DNA of 46,720 nt from Richelia sp. CSU_2_1 (lineage in GTDB: Bacteria; Cyanobacteriota; Cyanobacteriia; Cyanobacteriales; Microcoleaceae). The notes under the pieces were generated by a model, which saw nothing but the letters and a program-made list of their open reading frames with translations, was not told the DNA's origin and did not search any database. The DNA lies in the NCBI GenBank assembly GCA_012034575.1, contig JAAUPF010000034.1:1-46720 (forward strand), read 5' to 3'. The position numbers and the translations under genes are program-made. The first letter of the stretch is position 1, and every line of letters begins with the position of its first letter. This document shows positions 1 through 8,518 of this stretch, piece after piece.

Positions 1-120
1 TCCCTCTTTTTAAGGGGACTGGAAGACTCTTGCTCCCTCTTTTTAAGGGGACTGGAAGACTCTTGCTCCCCCCTTCTTAAGGGGGGCTGGGGGGGATCTA
101 GACTTTGAAAACACGCCCTA
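1..120 (-). repeat. Tandem and dispersed intergenic repeat
   Basis: Positions 1-33 and 34-66 are two identical 33-base units, and a degenerate third unit rich in C and G follows to about 97. Positions 104-120 are the reverse complement of TAGGGCGTGTTTTCAAA, which recurs at 45240-45256 next to another run of C and G. This is therefore a copy of a dispersed repeat found at both ends of the window. No coding potential is seen. Confidence 0.7.
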
Positions 121-170
121 GAGTGGATCGAAATTAATTTGCTGTTACGCACCAGACAAAAGTTTAAGAT

Positions 171-1625
171 TCAAATTTTCAACTCTTGTTGCAGTCGATC
201 GATAATACTATTGCGCTCGATCGTGCCGAGAATTTCTTGAATTACCGTATCCTGTCCCAAAGGTCCCCAAGTGCAGCCTTTTTCTAAATAAACCTGGGCG
301 GCGCGACCCACAGCATAGGTTCCGTAAGCAGCTAAACTAGCTTGAGTAACGGCAACTCCAGCAAAGGTAGAAAACCCGATTTGCGGGGCCGCAACTGCAG
401 CACTTTTGCCGAATCCCAAGAGAAAACTGCTGCCCAACTCTCCCAGAAGTACGCCACCCGCACTCGATAAAATAGTCTGCCAAAGTTTCCCCGCTTCGTA
501 ACCCGTCATCGGCAATCCGTAAAGTCTAGATAAAGAGCGAATTAACGCTAAATCTGCAACTGTTGCTCCTAAAATATCTAAAAAAGCAACAGGATTTAAA
601 CCGACAGCTATGGCTTTGTATTTAGCAAATTGCCAGATCAAATCTTCGGCTTCTGTTTGTCGCAGTTTGAGCACTTGATGGGCTATAATTGCTTCGGCAT
701 CTCTAGCTTCAATCAGAGCGTTGAGCGCCATGAGCGATCGACCTTCTCTATTAAGAATTGTCAGAATTGTTTGTTGCAATTCCCCTACCTGTGCGGGCGG
801 CGCTTCCCATTCGTGGGTAACAGTTCCGTCGGGCCATTCTACCCGCACTTGCACCGGTGCGGGTTCTGCTGCTACCATAACTATTTCTAAGGGTGGGGAA
901 TTTTTAACAGCAGGTTTATTAGAGATTTTGTTGGGGCGATCGGGCAAATTTTCGCTGTTGGTTTCGTCTGTTGCTTCGGTCGATTTTTGTTCGGAATTTC
1001 CCAGCGATCGCAAGCTTTGATAAATCGCTTGCCTGTCTACTTCTGGATACAGATCTATTTTATTGAAAACTAAAATCAGCGGTTTTTGAACTTTTTGCAA
1101 TTCGCACAGCGCTTGATACTCAGTGCGGGTGATATCCCCAGAAACTACAAACAGAATTAAGTCAGCTTGGCGAGTAATTTGTTTTGCCATGTCGCCGCGC
1201 ACTTCGCCGCCAACTTCATCAATTCCAGGAGTATCGATTAACTCTACTTGAATTTTTTCGGCGCTTTTTTCGGCGCTTTTTTCCGTATCTTCGCCGGGAA
1301 CAGCAGGAATTGTCCAGCGCACGGATCTAGGCCATTGAGTGACGCCGTTGAGAGGGCCTGTTTGGAGGATTTTTTGACCTAAAAGTGCGTTTAATACGGC
1401 TGACTTACCGCGGCTGACCATACCGAACGTAGCAATGCGAATGACATTGCGATCGAGCTTTTCTGAAGTATAAGTTAAGATATCTAACTGATTTTGCAGG
1501 GCTGCTTCTAATTCAGTAGTTGAGTTTTTTTGTTTTTGGCGCAAGTAAGCATAGCGTTCCAGTGCCAGACGCAAACTGGCGCGGGCTAGGGATAAGCGAT
1601 TTTCTTGAATAGAATTATCAGCCAT
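171..1625 (-). CDS. Era-like GTPase with C-terminal DUF697 membrane domain
   Basis: A 484-residue GTP-binding protein. The P-loop GMVSRGKS is at residues 68-75, the Walker B/G3 DTPG at 131-134 and the G4 NKID at 188-191. After a charged low-complexity linker (about 205-245), the C-terminal 170 residues are hydrophobic and alanine/glycine rich and match the DUF697 type (the W-FAK-AI-GLNPV region). This fits a peripheral or integral membrane GTPase of the HSR1/Era-like group common in cyanobacteria. The substrate process is unknown. A short SAEK tandem repeat lies at 117-124. The start is the ATG just after a heptanucleotide repeat; no clear ribosome site is visible. It follows the VKOR gene on the same strand but is separated by about 245 bases of repeats, so an operon is doubtful. 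Confidence 0.85.
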   Translation of the reverse strand: MADNSIQENRLSLARASLRLALERYAYLRQKQKNSTTELEAALQNQLDILTYTSEKLDRNVIRIATFGMVSRGKSAVLNALLGQKILQTGPLNGVTQWPRSVRWTIPAVPGEDTEKSAEKSAEKIQVELIDTPGIDEVGGEVRGDMAKQITRQADLILFVVSGDITRTEYQALCELQKVQKPLILVFNKIDLYPEVDRQAIYQSLRSLGNSEQKSTEATDETNSENLPDRPNKISNKPAVKNSPPLEIVMVAAEPAPVQVRVEWPDGTVTHEWEAPPAQVGELQQTILTILNREGRSLMALNALIEARDAEAIIAHQVLKLRQTEAEDLIWQFAKYKAIAVGLNPVAFLDILGATVADLALIRSLSRLYGLPMTGYEAGKLWQTILSSAGGVLLGELGSSFLLGFGKSAAVAAPQIGFSTFAGVAVTQASLAAYGTYAVGRAAQVYLEKGCTWGPLGQDTVIQEILGTIERNSIIDRLQQELKI

Positions 1626-1633
1626 TAAGGAAG

Positions 1634-1668
1634 AGTTTTGAGTTTTGAGTTTTGAGTTTTGAGTTTTA
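1634..1668. repeat. Heptanucleotide tandem repeat (AGTTTTG)n
   Basis: About five copies of the 7-base unit AGTTTTG, the last degenerate, lie directly upstream of the GTPase start. This is the short tandemly repeated repetitive (STRR) class known from filamentous cyanobacteria. Confidence 0.8.
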
Positions 1669-1744
1669 AGTTACCAATTGAGAGTTGTCAATTTCAAAGG
1701 ATCGATCGGCCGCAACCAATTTTTAATTATTTCAGAACTTACAC

Positions 1745-1833
1745 ACTGGCTCGATTTGTAGGGTGCGCACTGCGCACCGCAAACGCCACAGACTGGCTTT
1801 ATTTGTAGGGTGCGCACTGCGCACCGCAAACAC
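1745..1833. repeat. Two copies of a 42-base palindromic repeat
   Basis: Copies at 1745-1786 and 1792-1833 have a period of 47 and are nearly identical. Each contains the dyad GGTGCGCACTGCGCACC, which could fold as a hairpin downstream of the VKOR gene on the minus strand. It is probably a dispersed intergenic repeat that may also act as a transcription terminator. Confidence 0.65.
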
Positions 1834-1871
1834 TAATAGTGTATCAAACTAATCTTTGCATAAGTCCTGTA

Positions 1872-2795
1872 TCAGTTTTGGAAGTTGCGCGGCCCGCTGT
1901 AACCAGATATCTCAGCGAGTTTTTCTAAAGATTGCGTCCCCGAATAAAACTGACCTTTAATCTCCCACGTCGGGAAACCTTTAATATTTGCAGCAACAGC
2001 TTGGCATTCTGAGGCCCGAGAATTTTGCCCTTTCGGATCGCACTCAAAATAATCAATTATTTTGGCTGCTTCTTTGCCAAACAGCATTTTTTGATCGTGA
2101 CAGTGGGGACACCAATAAGCGCCGTATTCTTTAGCGCCGATTTGTCGCAGGTGGCGGGCTAAAGCAATTTGTGCGGGCCCGGAAGTTGTGGTGACAGCAG
2201 GAGGTGCAATTCCTGGAGTATTGACAGTAGTAACAGGCGCGCTGACGCTGTTGTAAAGTCCCAAAGCGCCGATCGAACTTACCATTGCTACTAAAATTCC
2301 TGTAAATACCAACTGTCCGATATCTTCCCACTCGCGGCCGACTAATACCAGCACGAATAGCGACAGCGCAAATACAGCCGAACTGACGCAATAAATGCAC
2401 AATTCCTGAATTTCAACAGCCATTAAATACATCAAATAGCTGCTGAAAATTACCATCGCAGCAGTAATGATAAATAGCCCCTGCCAAGTCCCGTTTTCTA
2501 CTTTGGCATAAAGTCCTTTATTAGTGTCGGGATTGACATATTTGGGAGCGAGTGCCAGGAGGGCGATCGCTAAATATGCCAAAAAACCCAACAAGCTTAA
2601 AGGCACTACGCCAAAGACAGTTGCGTAGGGACTGTTGAGAACTTTATCGCAGCCGCTGGTAGGACAAAGGACTGAGCCGGTCGTGAATTTAGCTATCGTG
2701 AGATAGGCAGTTTCTAGGATGCCGATAGTTGCGATCGAGGCGATCGCAGTCCGAGACCAGCGATGAATCCAAGGTGTTGAACGTCGGCGAATCAT
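1872..2795 (-). CDS. Vitamin K epoxide reductase-thioredoxin fusion, disulfide-forming protein
   Basis: A 307-residue membrane protein with an N-terminal VKOR four-to-five-helix domain. It has the loop pair Cys44/Cys49 and the quinone-site CIYC motif Cys133/Cys136. A fused thioredoxin-like domain carries WCPHC (Cys229/Cys232) and a further pair, Cys252/Cys264. Members of this family oxidise thiols of exported or lumenal proteins and pass electrons to quinone, and the fused thioredoxin domain is the partner that oxidises substrates. I place the start at the ATG at 2793-2795 (MIRRRSTP). The open frame runs 31 codons further upstream, but that part is translated from GGTAATT-type tandem repeats and is unlikely to be real protein. 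The length suits the cyanobacterial fusion form. Confidence 0.92.
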   Translation of the reverse strand: MIRRRSTPWIHRWSRTAIASIATIGILETAYLTIAKFTTGSVLCPTSGCDKVLNSPYATVFGVVPLSLLGFLAYLAIALLALAPKYVNPDTNKGLYAKVENGTWQGLFIITAAMVIFSSYLMYLMAVEIQELCIYCVSSAVFALSLFVLVLVGREWEDIGQLVFTGILVAMVSSIGALGLYNSVSAPVTTVNTPGIAPPAVTTTSGPAQIALARHLRQIGAKEYGAYWCPHCHDQKMLFGKEAAKIIDYFECDPKGQNSRASECQAVAANIKGFPTWEIKGQFYSGTQSLEKLAEISGYSGPRNFQN

Positions 2796-2800
2796 CTTTT

Positions 2801-3070
2801 TGGTAATTGGTAATTGGTAATTGGTAATTGACAGTTGATAGTCGATAGTTGACAGTTGATAAAATTTATCTGCGTTTATCTGCGTCAATCGGCTTCAATC
2901 TGCGGTTGCAAGTTGACCGTTGACTGTTGATAGTTGAACGTTGAACTCTGCAATTTTAGATAGCTGATTTTAGAACGAAGTTATAGATCGGTTCTTCAAT
3001 TTTTCCAATCCCAAATCCCCAATCTAAAATCTAAAATCTAAAATCTAAAACTACCCATTACCCATTGCCC
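2801..3070. repeat. Mixed heptanucleotide repeat patch
   Basis: Tandem GGTAATT units at about 2801-2828, then variants of CAGTTGA/TAGTTGA (2828-2945), then ATCTAAA units (about 3017-3050) and CCCATTA units (about 3054-3070). The patch supplies the spurious N-terminal extension of the VKOR frame and the last residues and stop codon of btpA. I see no gene in it. Confidence 0.75.
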
Positions 3071-3945
3071 ATTTTACTTTTGACTTTCCCCAGTTCTGGG
3101 GCTGGCGGGCCACCGTCACGGGCATTTTTGTTGGCTTCTTTTTCTGACAAGCCCCGGCGGGCTGCTTCGACAAACTGACTGACGCGGATCGGGTCGATGG
3201 GTTGTTCGATGTGGCCCTTGCGCTTCAGCGAACTCGAAACAATTACGCCATCAGCCGCCTGCATCAAAGTAGCAATGTTTTCCCAAGAGGCACCGCTGCC
3301 GATGAAAACTGGAATGCCCGCGGCGGCTGCGCTGGCGAGTTCCAAATCTTCCAGATTGGGAGGGCTGCCCGTCGTCCAGCCGGAGAGAATTACGGCGTCA
3401 GCTAAAGCGCGCCCGATCGTCTCTTGAACTGCTGTGGTCAAGTTGGGGCTGCCTAGGGGTCGCCCGTGCTTGACTAACACGTCTGCTAATATTTTGACAT
3501 CGCTGCCCAATTCTCGCCTGTAGCGCAGTAGCTGGTGAGCTTGACCTTCGATTAAGCCCTGATCGGTAGCCATGATGCCGTTGAGGACGTTGACGCGGAT
3601 GAATTGAGCGCTGGTACAGGAGGCGATCGCGATCGCGCTGTGGGCGTCGTTGCGCAGTACGTTAATTCCGATCGGTAACGTTACCAGATTTGTCAGCCTT
3701 TCGACTACTAGCGTCATCGCGCTGACAACGGCTGGATCTACTCTGTCTTTGGCAAAGGGAGCATCGAAAAAGTTTTCAACTATGATACCGTTAGCGCCGC
3801 CAGAAGCCAGCGCTGTAGCCTCTTGTTCGGCCCTTCCGATAATAGCTTTGAGGTCTCCCCCCCATCGGGGAGAAGTCGGCAGGGGCTGTAAATGTACGAC
3901 ACCGATTATGGGATTCGGGGTTTTGAATATCTGTTTTAAGTCCAC
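3058..3945 (-). CDS. btpA: BtpA-family protein, photosystem I biogenesis
   Basis: A 295-residue protein that matches BtpA along its whole length. It starts MDLKQIFKTPNPIIGVVHL, followed by the conserved LQPLP stretch, GGANGIIVENFFDAPF, and TIM-barrel-like strands with ILADVLVKHG and AVILSGWTTG. In Synechocystis BtpA is an extrinsic thylakoid protein needed to stabilise the photosystem I reaction-centre proteins; its chemistry is unknown. The last residues (KMGNG) and the stop are read from a CCCATTA tandem repeat, so the C-terminus has probably been rewritten by the repeat. The gene is probably monocistronic, because about 260 bases of repeats separate it from the VKOR gene downstream. Confidence 0.92.
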   Translation of the reverse strand: MDLKQIFKTPNPIIGVVHLQPLPTSPRWGGDLKAIIGRAEQEATALASGGANGIIVENFFDAPFAKDRVDPAVVSAMTLVVERLTNLVTLPIGINVLRNDAHSAIAIASCTSAQFIRVNVLNGIMATDQGLIEGQAHQLLRYRRELGSDVKILADVLVKHGRPLGSPNLTTAVQETIGRALADAVILSGWTTGSPPNLEDLELASAAAAGIPVFIGSGASWENIATLMQAADGVIVSSSLKRKGHIEQPIDPIRVSQFVEAARRGLSEKEANKNARDGGPPAPELGKVKSKMGNG

Positions 3946-4152
3946 GGTTTCCTGAAACCACCAAGTTGACGCTACGGCTGCCGGCGGATTTTGACGGTAT
4001 ATTTTAGAATTCTATATCCACAGAGGCGAATCGATTTTAGATTTTGGATTTTAGATTTTAGATTTTGGAGTGTTTCATGCCAGCGATCGGGACTCCAACT
4101 ACCGGATTGCCAAACGCAAATTCTCCTTTTGACCTCCAGGATCTCAACTTCT

Positions 4153-5142
4153 ATGCTTTTACTGCTTCTGCCTTCTGCCTCCTGCCTTCTAGCAATTGTG
4201 ACGGTTAGCGCAGTATTGTTGGTGCTACTGGAATTGCTGCTGCGATTGCTGGGTTTGGGCAATCCTTTGATTTATGTTGCTGATGCGGAGTGCGGCTATT
4301 TGTTAGCCCCAAATCAAAAGATGCGCCGTTTGGGCAACCTAATTCAGATTAACGAATATTCCATGCGTACCGGGACGATCGACCCGCTTCCCGACTCCGA
4401 CACTCTGCGCGTCTTGCTGCTGGGCGATTCGGTGGCTAACGGCGGTTGGTGGACGCATCAGACAGATACCATTTCGGAACTGATGGCCCGACAGTTGAGA
4501 CAGGAATTTCAAAATTTGCAAGTACCACAAACAACCCCAAAAGTCAACTATTCTGACTTTGAAGTTCTCAATGCCTCTGCCAACTCCTGGGGACCGAGGA
4601 ATCAGCTTGCTTACGCCAAGCGGTTCGGCTTGTTTGGGTCGAAAGTTGTGGTGCTGCTGCTGAATACAGACGACTTGTTTGCGTCGGCCCCCAATGCTGC
4701 CGTAGTGGGGCGCGATCGAGCTTATCCCGATCGCCAACTCCCATTAGCTACATTAGAACTGCTAACCCGCTACTTGCTGCCAGCAGTACCACCGCCAACA
4801 GCACCCCAAACAGAAAACACCGATAAAGTGGGCTGCAACTTAGAAGCGATCCGCCAAATTAAAAGCATAGCCGAGGAAGCCAGCGTTCCGTTTTTACTGG
4901 CCCTGACCCCCAAAAAGCACGAATTCGGCAGACCGGGCCCCCGCGACTGGGAAGTCAAGGCCAGAAAGCGTCTCGCCGAACTCGTCGCCACAGAGAAAAT
5001 TACTTACATAGATTTTCTCCCGATTTTCAATTCAGCAGCGGAACTTGCAACTTTGTATCGAGACAGCATTCACTTGAGTCCTCAAGGAAATCAGTTAGTT
5101 AGTAAAACTATCAGCCATCAAATAGCAGCCCTGTTGGCATAA
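4153..5142 (+). CDS. SGNH/GDSL-family hydrolase with N-terminal membrane anchor
   Basis: About 329 residues from the chosen ATG at 4153. A hydrophobic segment (residues 1-36, Leu rich) is a signal anchor. The block-I motif LLLGDS has the nucleophile Ser near 93, NASANSWGPRN may serve the oxyanion-hole block, and DSIH supplies the catalytic Asp304/His307 pair. Such proteins are esterases or O-acyl transferases acting outside the membrane; the substrate cannot be read from the sequence. The frame is open back to 3991, but that part is a translation of GATTTTA repeats, so I reject the longer start. The gene converges on the oxidoreductase downstream, with only 16 bases between the stop codons. 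Confidence 0.8.
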   Translation: MLLLLLPSASCLLAIVTVSAVLLVLLELLLRLLGLGNPLIYVADAECGYLLAPNQKMRRLGNLIQINEYSMRTGTIDPLPDSDTLRVLLLGDSVANGGWWTHQTDTISELMARQLRQEFQNLQVPQTTPKVNYSDFEVLNASANSWGPRNQLAYAKRFGLFGSKVVVLLLNTDDLFASAPNAAVVGRDRAYPDRQLPLATLELLTRYLLPAVPPPTAPQTENTDKVGCNLEAIRQIKSIAEEASVPFLLALTPKKHEFGRPGPRDWEVKARKRLAELVATEKITYIDFLPIFNSAAELATLYRDSIHLSPQGNQLVSKTISHQIAALLA

Positions 5143-5158
5143 ATTGCGACATCGAATA

Positions 5159-6217
5159 CTAATGAACCTGCAAAGTAGGCTCCAACTCTTTCGGATTCGG
5201 ATACCAAGCTTGACCGTCAAGAGCCATTTGTTCGATGGAACTTGCAAGTCGCAGAGCTTTCAAAGCTTGCTCCCCTCCCACAGAAGGCTGGTTTCCACCC
5301 CGCACGCAATTAATAAAATGCTCCAATTCTGCATGGAGCGGCTCTATATTGCTGGTGTAAACTTTTTCGATCAACCCATCTTGACGGTAAAGCACCTGAC
5401 CGTAATCCGTCACGTAATTGGCGGTTGTTTGTCGGTGAATCAAGATTTCGTTGTTGAGAAAATCTGCCTCTGTCAGAGAATTTTTACAGTGAGCGGCTAT
5501 GGAACGAAGTTTGCGGTGCGTCACTTTGCTCGCAGTCAGAGTAGCAACAATGCCGTTTGCAAAGTTCAGCGTAGCTGTCACGTAGTCCAAATAACCTGAA
5601 TCTGATGCCCTGCTGCCGCTGGCTGTCAGTTTCACTACTTGGGAATTTGCCAATTCCAGAAGCAAGTCGATGTCGTGGATCATTAGATCCAAAACTACCG
5701 ATACGTCGTTTGCCCGATGGGAATAGGGACTCATCCGATGAGCTTCCAATGCCAGCAATTCTTCAGTTTTCAGCACTTTGCCGAGTTCCTGAAAAGCTGG
5801 GTTGAAGCGCTCGATGTGACCCACTTGCAGAATCCGGTGGGATTCTGCTGCGGCATTAACCAAAGATTCAGCCTCAGCAATACTAGCCGCGATCGGCTTT
5901 TCAATTAAAACGTGAACCCCTGCTTGGAGACAAGTCATCCCCACAGGGTGATGCAGGCGAGTTGGCACGGCGATGCAAACTGCATCGACATGGGCGAGCA
6001 AATCCCGGTAGTCTTCAAAAAAGCGAACCCGGTATTTGCTGGCTACATCAATTCCCCGCTCTACATTTATATCTGCAACGCCCACGAGCTCGATGTCTTT
6101 TAGCAAGCTCAAAACTCGTGCGTGGTGCTGGCCCATATTGCCAACCCCAATGACCCCTATGCGAAGGGGTTCGGGTTGACCTCGGTGGGCGAAAACGTTT
6201 GCGTATCCCAATGACAT
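5159..6217 (-). CDS. Gfo/Idh/MocA-family NAD(P)-dependent oxidoreductase
   Basis: A 352-residue dehydrogenase. The Rossmann motif GVIGVGNMG lies at 21-29, the family EKP motif at 106-108 and the substrate-side HDIDLL at 181-186. It is closest in style to the group that oxidises the sugar ring of UDP-linked N-acetylhexosamines or similar, but the substrate is not determined here. I chose the ATG at 6215-6217 because AGGAG lies 11 bases upstream and the Rossmann fold begins 20 residues later. The frame extends to an ATG at 6355 (398 residues), and that start cannot be excluded. About 800 bases without a clear gene lie upstream. Confidence 0.85.
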   Translation of the reverse strand: MSLGYANVFAHRGQPEPLRIGVIGVGNMGQHHARVLSLLKDIELVGVADINVERGIDVASKYRVRFFEDYRDLLAHVDAVCIAVPTRLHHPVGMTCLQAGVHVLIEKPIAASIAEAESLVNAAAESHRILQVGHIERFNPAFQELGKVLKTEELLALEAHRMSPYSHRANDVSVVLDLMIHDIDLLLELANSQVVKLTASGSRASDSGYLDYVTATLNFANGIVATLTASKVTHRKLRSIAAHCKNSLTEADFLNNEILIHRQTTANYVTDYGQVLYRQDGLIEKVYTSNIEPLHAELEHFINCVRGGNQPSVGGEQALKALRLASSIEQMALDGQAWYPNPKELEPTLQVH

Positions 6218-7017
6218 CCTATCTAGCACTCCTGGATTCTCCTCCACCACAGGAATCAAGCCAATTGGCTTCCCTAAGCTACTCACAGCCATCCAGATAG
6301 TACCACAGTCAACCGATTTGTGAAGGATTTTTAAGTTCAGTTGAGAATGCGGCATACGGCTCTCAAGCAGCAGTCACTTGCGTTGGGGCGGAGCCGGGGA
6401 GAGTTTTTAGCCGGGAATTGCGTATTGACAAAAATAATTTAGTGTGAGTGTGTGATGCGGTCGATCGCCCGCAACATTACCACAACACAAATTACGAGAC
6501 GCTATGACTGACGGACAGCCAGAAACCTAGTGTTTCGCAATATTTTGAGGTTACTGACAGATTTGGTAAAAAAACGATTGCTTTGATAAATTTGCCAGCA
6601 GATTTTCCCGCTATTTTAAAACCCGATCGCCGTCAAAGAATGACTTATAAAAGTAATAAATAATACACGATTTAAAGACTGTATAAGTAAAAGTTCGAGT
6701 GCGGAAGTTTGGCAATCTGGGAATCTCAAAAAAATATGTGAAGAGTGTGTGAAGTTACTTGCGATCGCTCCCTATCATAAACTACGCTCAAAAGTACACG
6801 TAGGTAGAAACCCCCTCCGGATCGAGTAATTATACTTAAACGAAACCCCGATCGCAAACAAAAACCGACACTGCGAAGCGCGCTTCCCAGTAAAACTATT
6901 AGTTTGACGGGCGATCGCGCTTAACAACAAACAGCTTAAGAGCAGCTTAAATAATTAAATGTCTGACAAAAATCGACAGCCAAATTTATTCAGGTTAATC
7001 TAATCAGGAGGTATCAC
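6218..7017. other. Gap with one degenerate reading frame
   Basis: This stretch holds several HIP1 sites and the possible gene remnant at 6508-6663. At 6910-6950 there is a weaker copy of the TTAAGAGC-type dyad seen after the PEP-CTERM genes. The leader just before 7018 is similar to the one before 7817. The ribosome site AGGAGGT at 7006-7012 serves the first PEP-CTERM gene. I found no convincing promoter pair and no RNA gene. Confidence 0.5.
6508..6663 (+). pseudogene. Possible small gene remnant, start frame-shifted
   Basis: An open frame of 51 codons has protein-like composition and includes RFGKKTIALINLPADF and ends RRQRMTYKSNK before TAA. It lacks a usual start codon in frame. An ATG lies at 6504 but in the neighbouring frame, where it stops after eight codons; one added base after that ATG would join it to the long frame. 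I do not recognise the family. It may be a decayed small gene or chance. Confidence 0.25.
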
Positions 7018-7707
7018 ATGAATCTGAAACAAAAACAAAGAGTGGGAAGGGCGATCGCTAGCACAATTCTCAGTTGTGCAGCTTTATCATTGGCGGTAGT
7101 TGACAAAGCACAAGCGGCGGTTCTTACTTACAATTTTCAAGTAGCAGAGAATGGTGGTAGCGGTTTCTTTAAGTTTAAAAATTCCTCGCTGGCACGCATA
7201 GGAACGGAAGAAATATCGGTTTTTGAAGGTAGATTTAATACTTCCATTACTGCTACTTTCTCTAGCCCTTACGAACTGCAAGGTAAAGAATTCTACGATT
7301 TGGCAGGGGCTACAGCGCTATTTTTTCAAGGGGAATTTCGCGGGCTGCGCGCCAGGGGAAGTGACTCATCAACCAGAGAAATTAACTTCCCTGGAGATGA
7401 ACTCGTAGGGCCTTATTACACCCGATATGATGGTGGGGCATCTTGGTCTATGGATACCGATGGGCTGCAGATTCCCGATAATAGATGGAGATCTTTGTTC
7501 TGGGGATTTAATGAGGTACTAATTACGACCGGAACTGGCAGTCAAATAATCGATCGAGGTGCGGGCAGATCGCTCCAATCTGTCCGCGTTTCTTACAACC
7601 TAGTAGATACTGCCGAACCAATTCCCGAACCGATAACATTTGCGGGTACAGCCTTAGCACTGGCTGGTTTGAGTTGGTTGAAATCTCAGAAAAAAAAGGC
7701 GGTTTGA
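7018..7707 (+). CDS. PEP-CTERM exported protein, copy 1
   Basis: A 229-residue secreted protein. A Sec signal peptide (residues 1-34, ending KAQAA) is followed by a beta-rich body of unknown function. The C-terminal sorting signal has a PIPEP motif near 203-207, a short hydrophobic helix and a basic tail (KSQKKKAV). In this class an exosortase recognises the tail, and the protein is released or anchored at the cell surface, often in matrix. The start has a strong ribosome site, AGGAGGT at 7006-7012. The next gene is a tandem paralogue 109 bases downstream, with a hairpin terminator between them. No exosortase gene is in the window. Confidence 0.85.
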   Translation: MNLKQKQRVGRAIASTILSCAALSLAVVDKAQAAVLTYNFQVAENGGSGFFKFKNSSLARIGTEEISVFEGRFNTSITATFSSPYELQGKEFYDLAGATALFFQGEFRGLRARGSDSSTREINFPGDELVGPYYTRYDGGASWSMDTDGLQIPDNRWRSLFWGFNEVLITTGTGSQIIDRGAGRSLQSVRVSYNLVDTAEPIPEPITFAGTALALAGLSWLKSQKKKAV

Positions 7708-7719
7708 CCGGTTAGATCG

Positions 7720-7747
7720 CCCCTCTTAAGCAACAGGTTAAGAGGGG
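7720..7747 (+). terminator. Hairpin after PEP-CTERM copy 1
   Basis: A perfect 10-base stem (CCCCTCTTAA with TTAAGAGGGG) and an 8-base loop, 12 bases after the stop codon. The run of T that would complete an intrinsic terminator is weak. A related hairpin follows copy 2, so the element was copied together with the gene. Confidence 0.6.
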
Positions 7748-7816
7748 CTTAATAGTTAGATATATGACAAAAAATGACAGAAAATGGCTCGGGTTAATTA
7801 GATCGGGAGGCATCAC

Positions 7817-8479
7817 ATGAATCTGAAACAAAAACAAAGAGTGGGAAGCGCGATCGCTAGCACAATTCTCAGTTGTGCAGCTTTATCATTGGCGGTAGTT
7901 GACAAAGCACAAGCCGCCGTCCTTACTTACAATTTTCAAGTAGGAGATGGTGGAGGCAATGGTTTTTTTAAGTTGAATAACTCATCGCTGACAGGCATAG
8001 GAGATGAAGAAGTTGCCGTGTCTGAGGGAAAATTCAACACTATTTTGACAGTTTCCTCCGGTAAAAATAACTACGATTTGGTAGGGGCGATCGCTTTGTT
8101 TTATCAAGGCAAATTTCGGGGATTGCAAGCAAGTGGTAGCGACTCACAGATTACGGAAATTGACATTCCTCCAGAAGTAGAAGGAGGACCTTATTACATC
8201 AAATACGATGGCAGAGCATTTTGGTCGATGGCTACTAACGGGCGATCGAGTCCTGATATTTGGAAATCCTATTTATCGGGGTATCGCGAGGTATTGATTA
8301 GTGACAGAAATCGGGTACTGGCTATAGACGGGCGTAGAATTTTCAATGATAGTGAAATTGCCTACACCCTAGTAGATACCGCAGCCGAACCAGTTCCTGA
8401 ACCGATAACATTTGCAGGTACAGCTTTAGCACTGGGTGGTTTAAGCTGGTTGAAATACAAGAAAAAAACGGCAGTTTGA
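7817..8479 (+). CDS. PEP-CTERM exported protein, copy 2
   Basis: A 220-residue tandem paralogue of the preceding gene. The first 126 bases differ at only four positions, and the sorting tail (VPEPITFAGTALAL onward, ending KKKTAV) is nearly the same. The central body has diverged strongly, with many substitutions and small gaps. The same export and exosortase route is expected; the function of the body is unknown. GGGAGG sits just before the ATG. A hairpin of the same type as after copy 1 follows the stop. The arrangement indicates tandem duplication of a unit that included the leader and the hairpin. Confidence 0.85.
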   Translation: MNLKQKQRVGSAIASTILSCAALSLAVVDKAQAAVLTYNFQVGDGGGNGFFKLNNSSLTGIGDEEVAVSEGKFNTILTVSSGKNNYDLVGAIALFYQGKFRGLQASGSDSQITEIDIPPEVEGGPYYIKYDGRAFWSMATNGRSSPDIWKSYLSGYREVLISDRNRVLAIDGRRIFNDSEIAYTLVDTAAEPVPEPITFAGTALALGGLSWLKYKKKTAV

Positions 8480-8489
8480 TGGGCGCGAT

Positions 8490-8518
8490 CGCTCTTAAAG
8501 ATTAACAATTTAAGAGCG
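8490..8518 (+). terminator. Hairpin after PEP-CTERM copy 2
   Basis: A perfect 10-base stem (CGCTCTTAAA with TTTAAGAGCG) around a 9-base loop, 10 bases after the stop codon. It is related in sequence to the hairpin at 7720-7747. A long T run is missing. Confidence 0.55.

Noticed and set aside
3991-4152. Longer start of the SGNH hydrolase
   Set aside because: The extra residues are translated from GATTTTA repeats and would place the membrane anchor in the interior.
5144-5599. 151-residue frame on the plus strand
   Set aside because: It is antisense to the Gfo/Idh/MocA gene, whose motifs are clear on the other strand.
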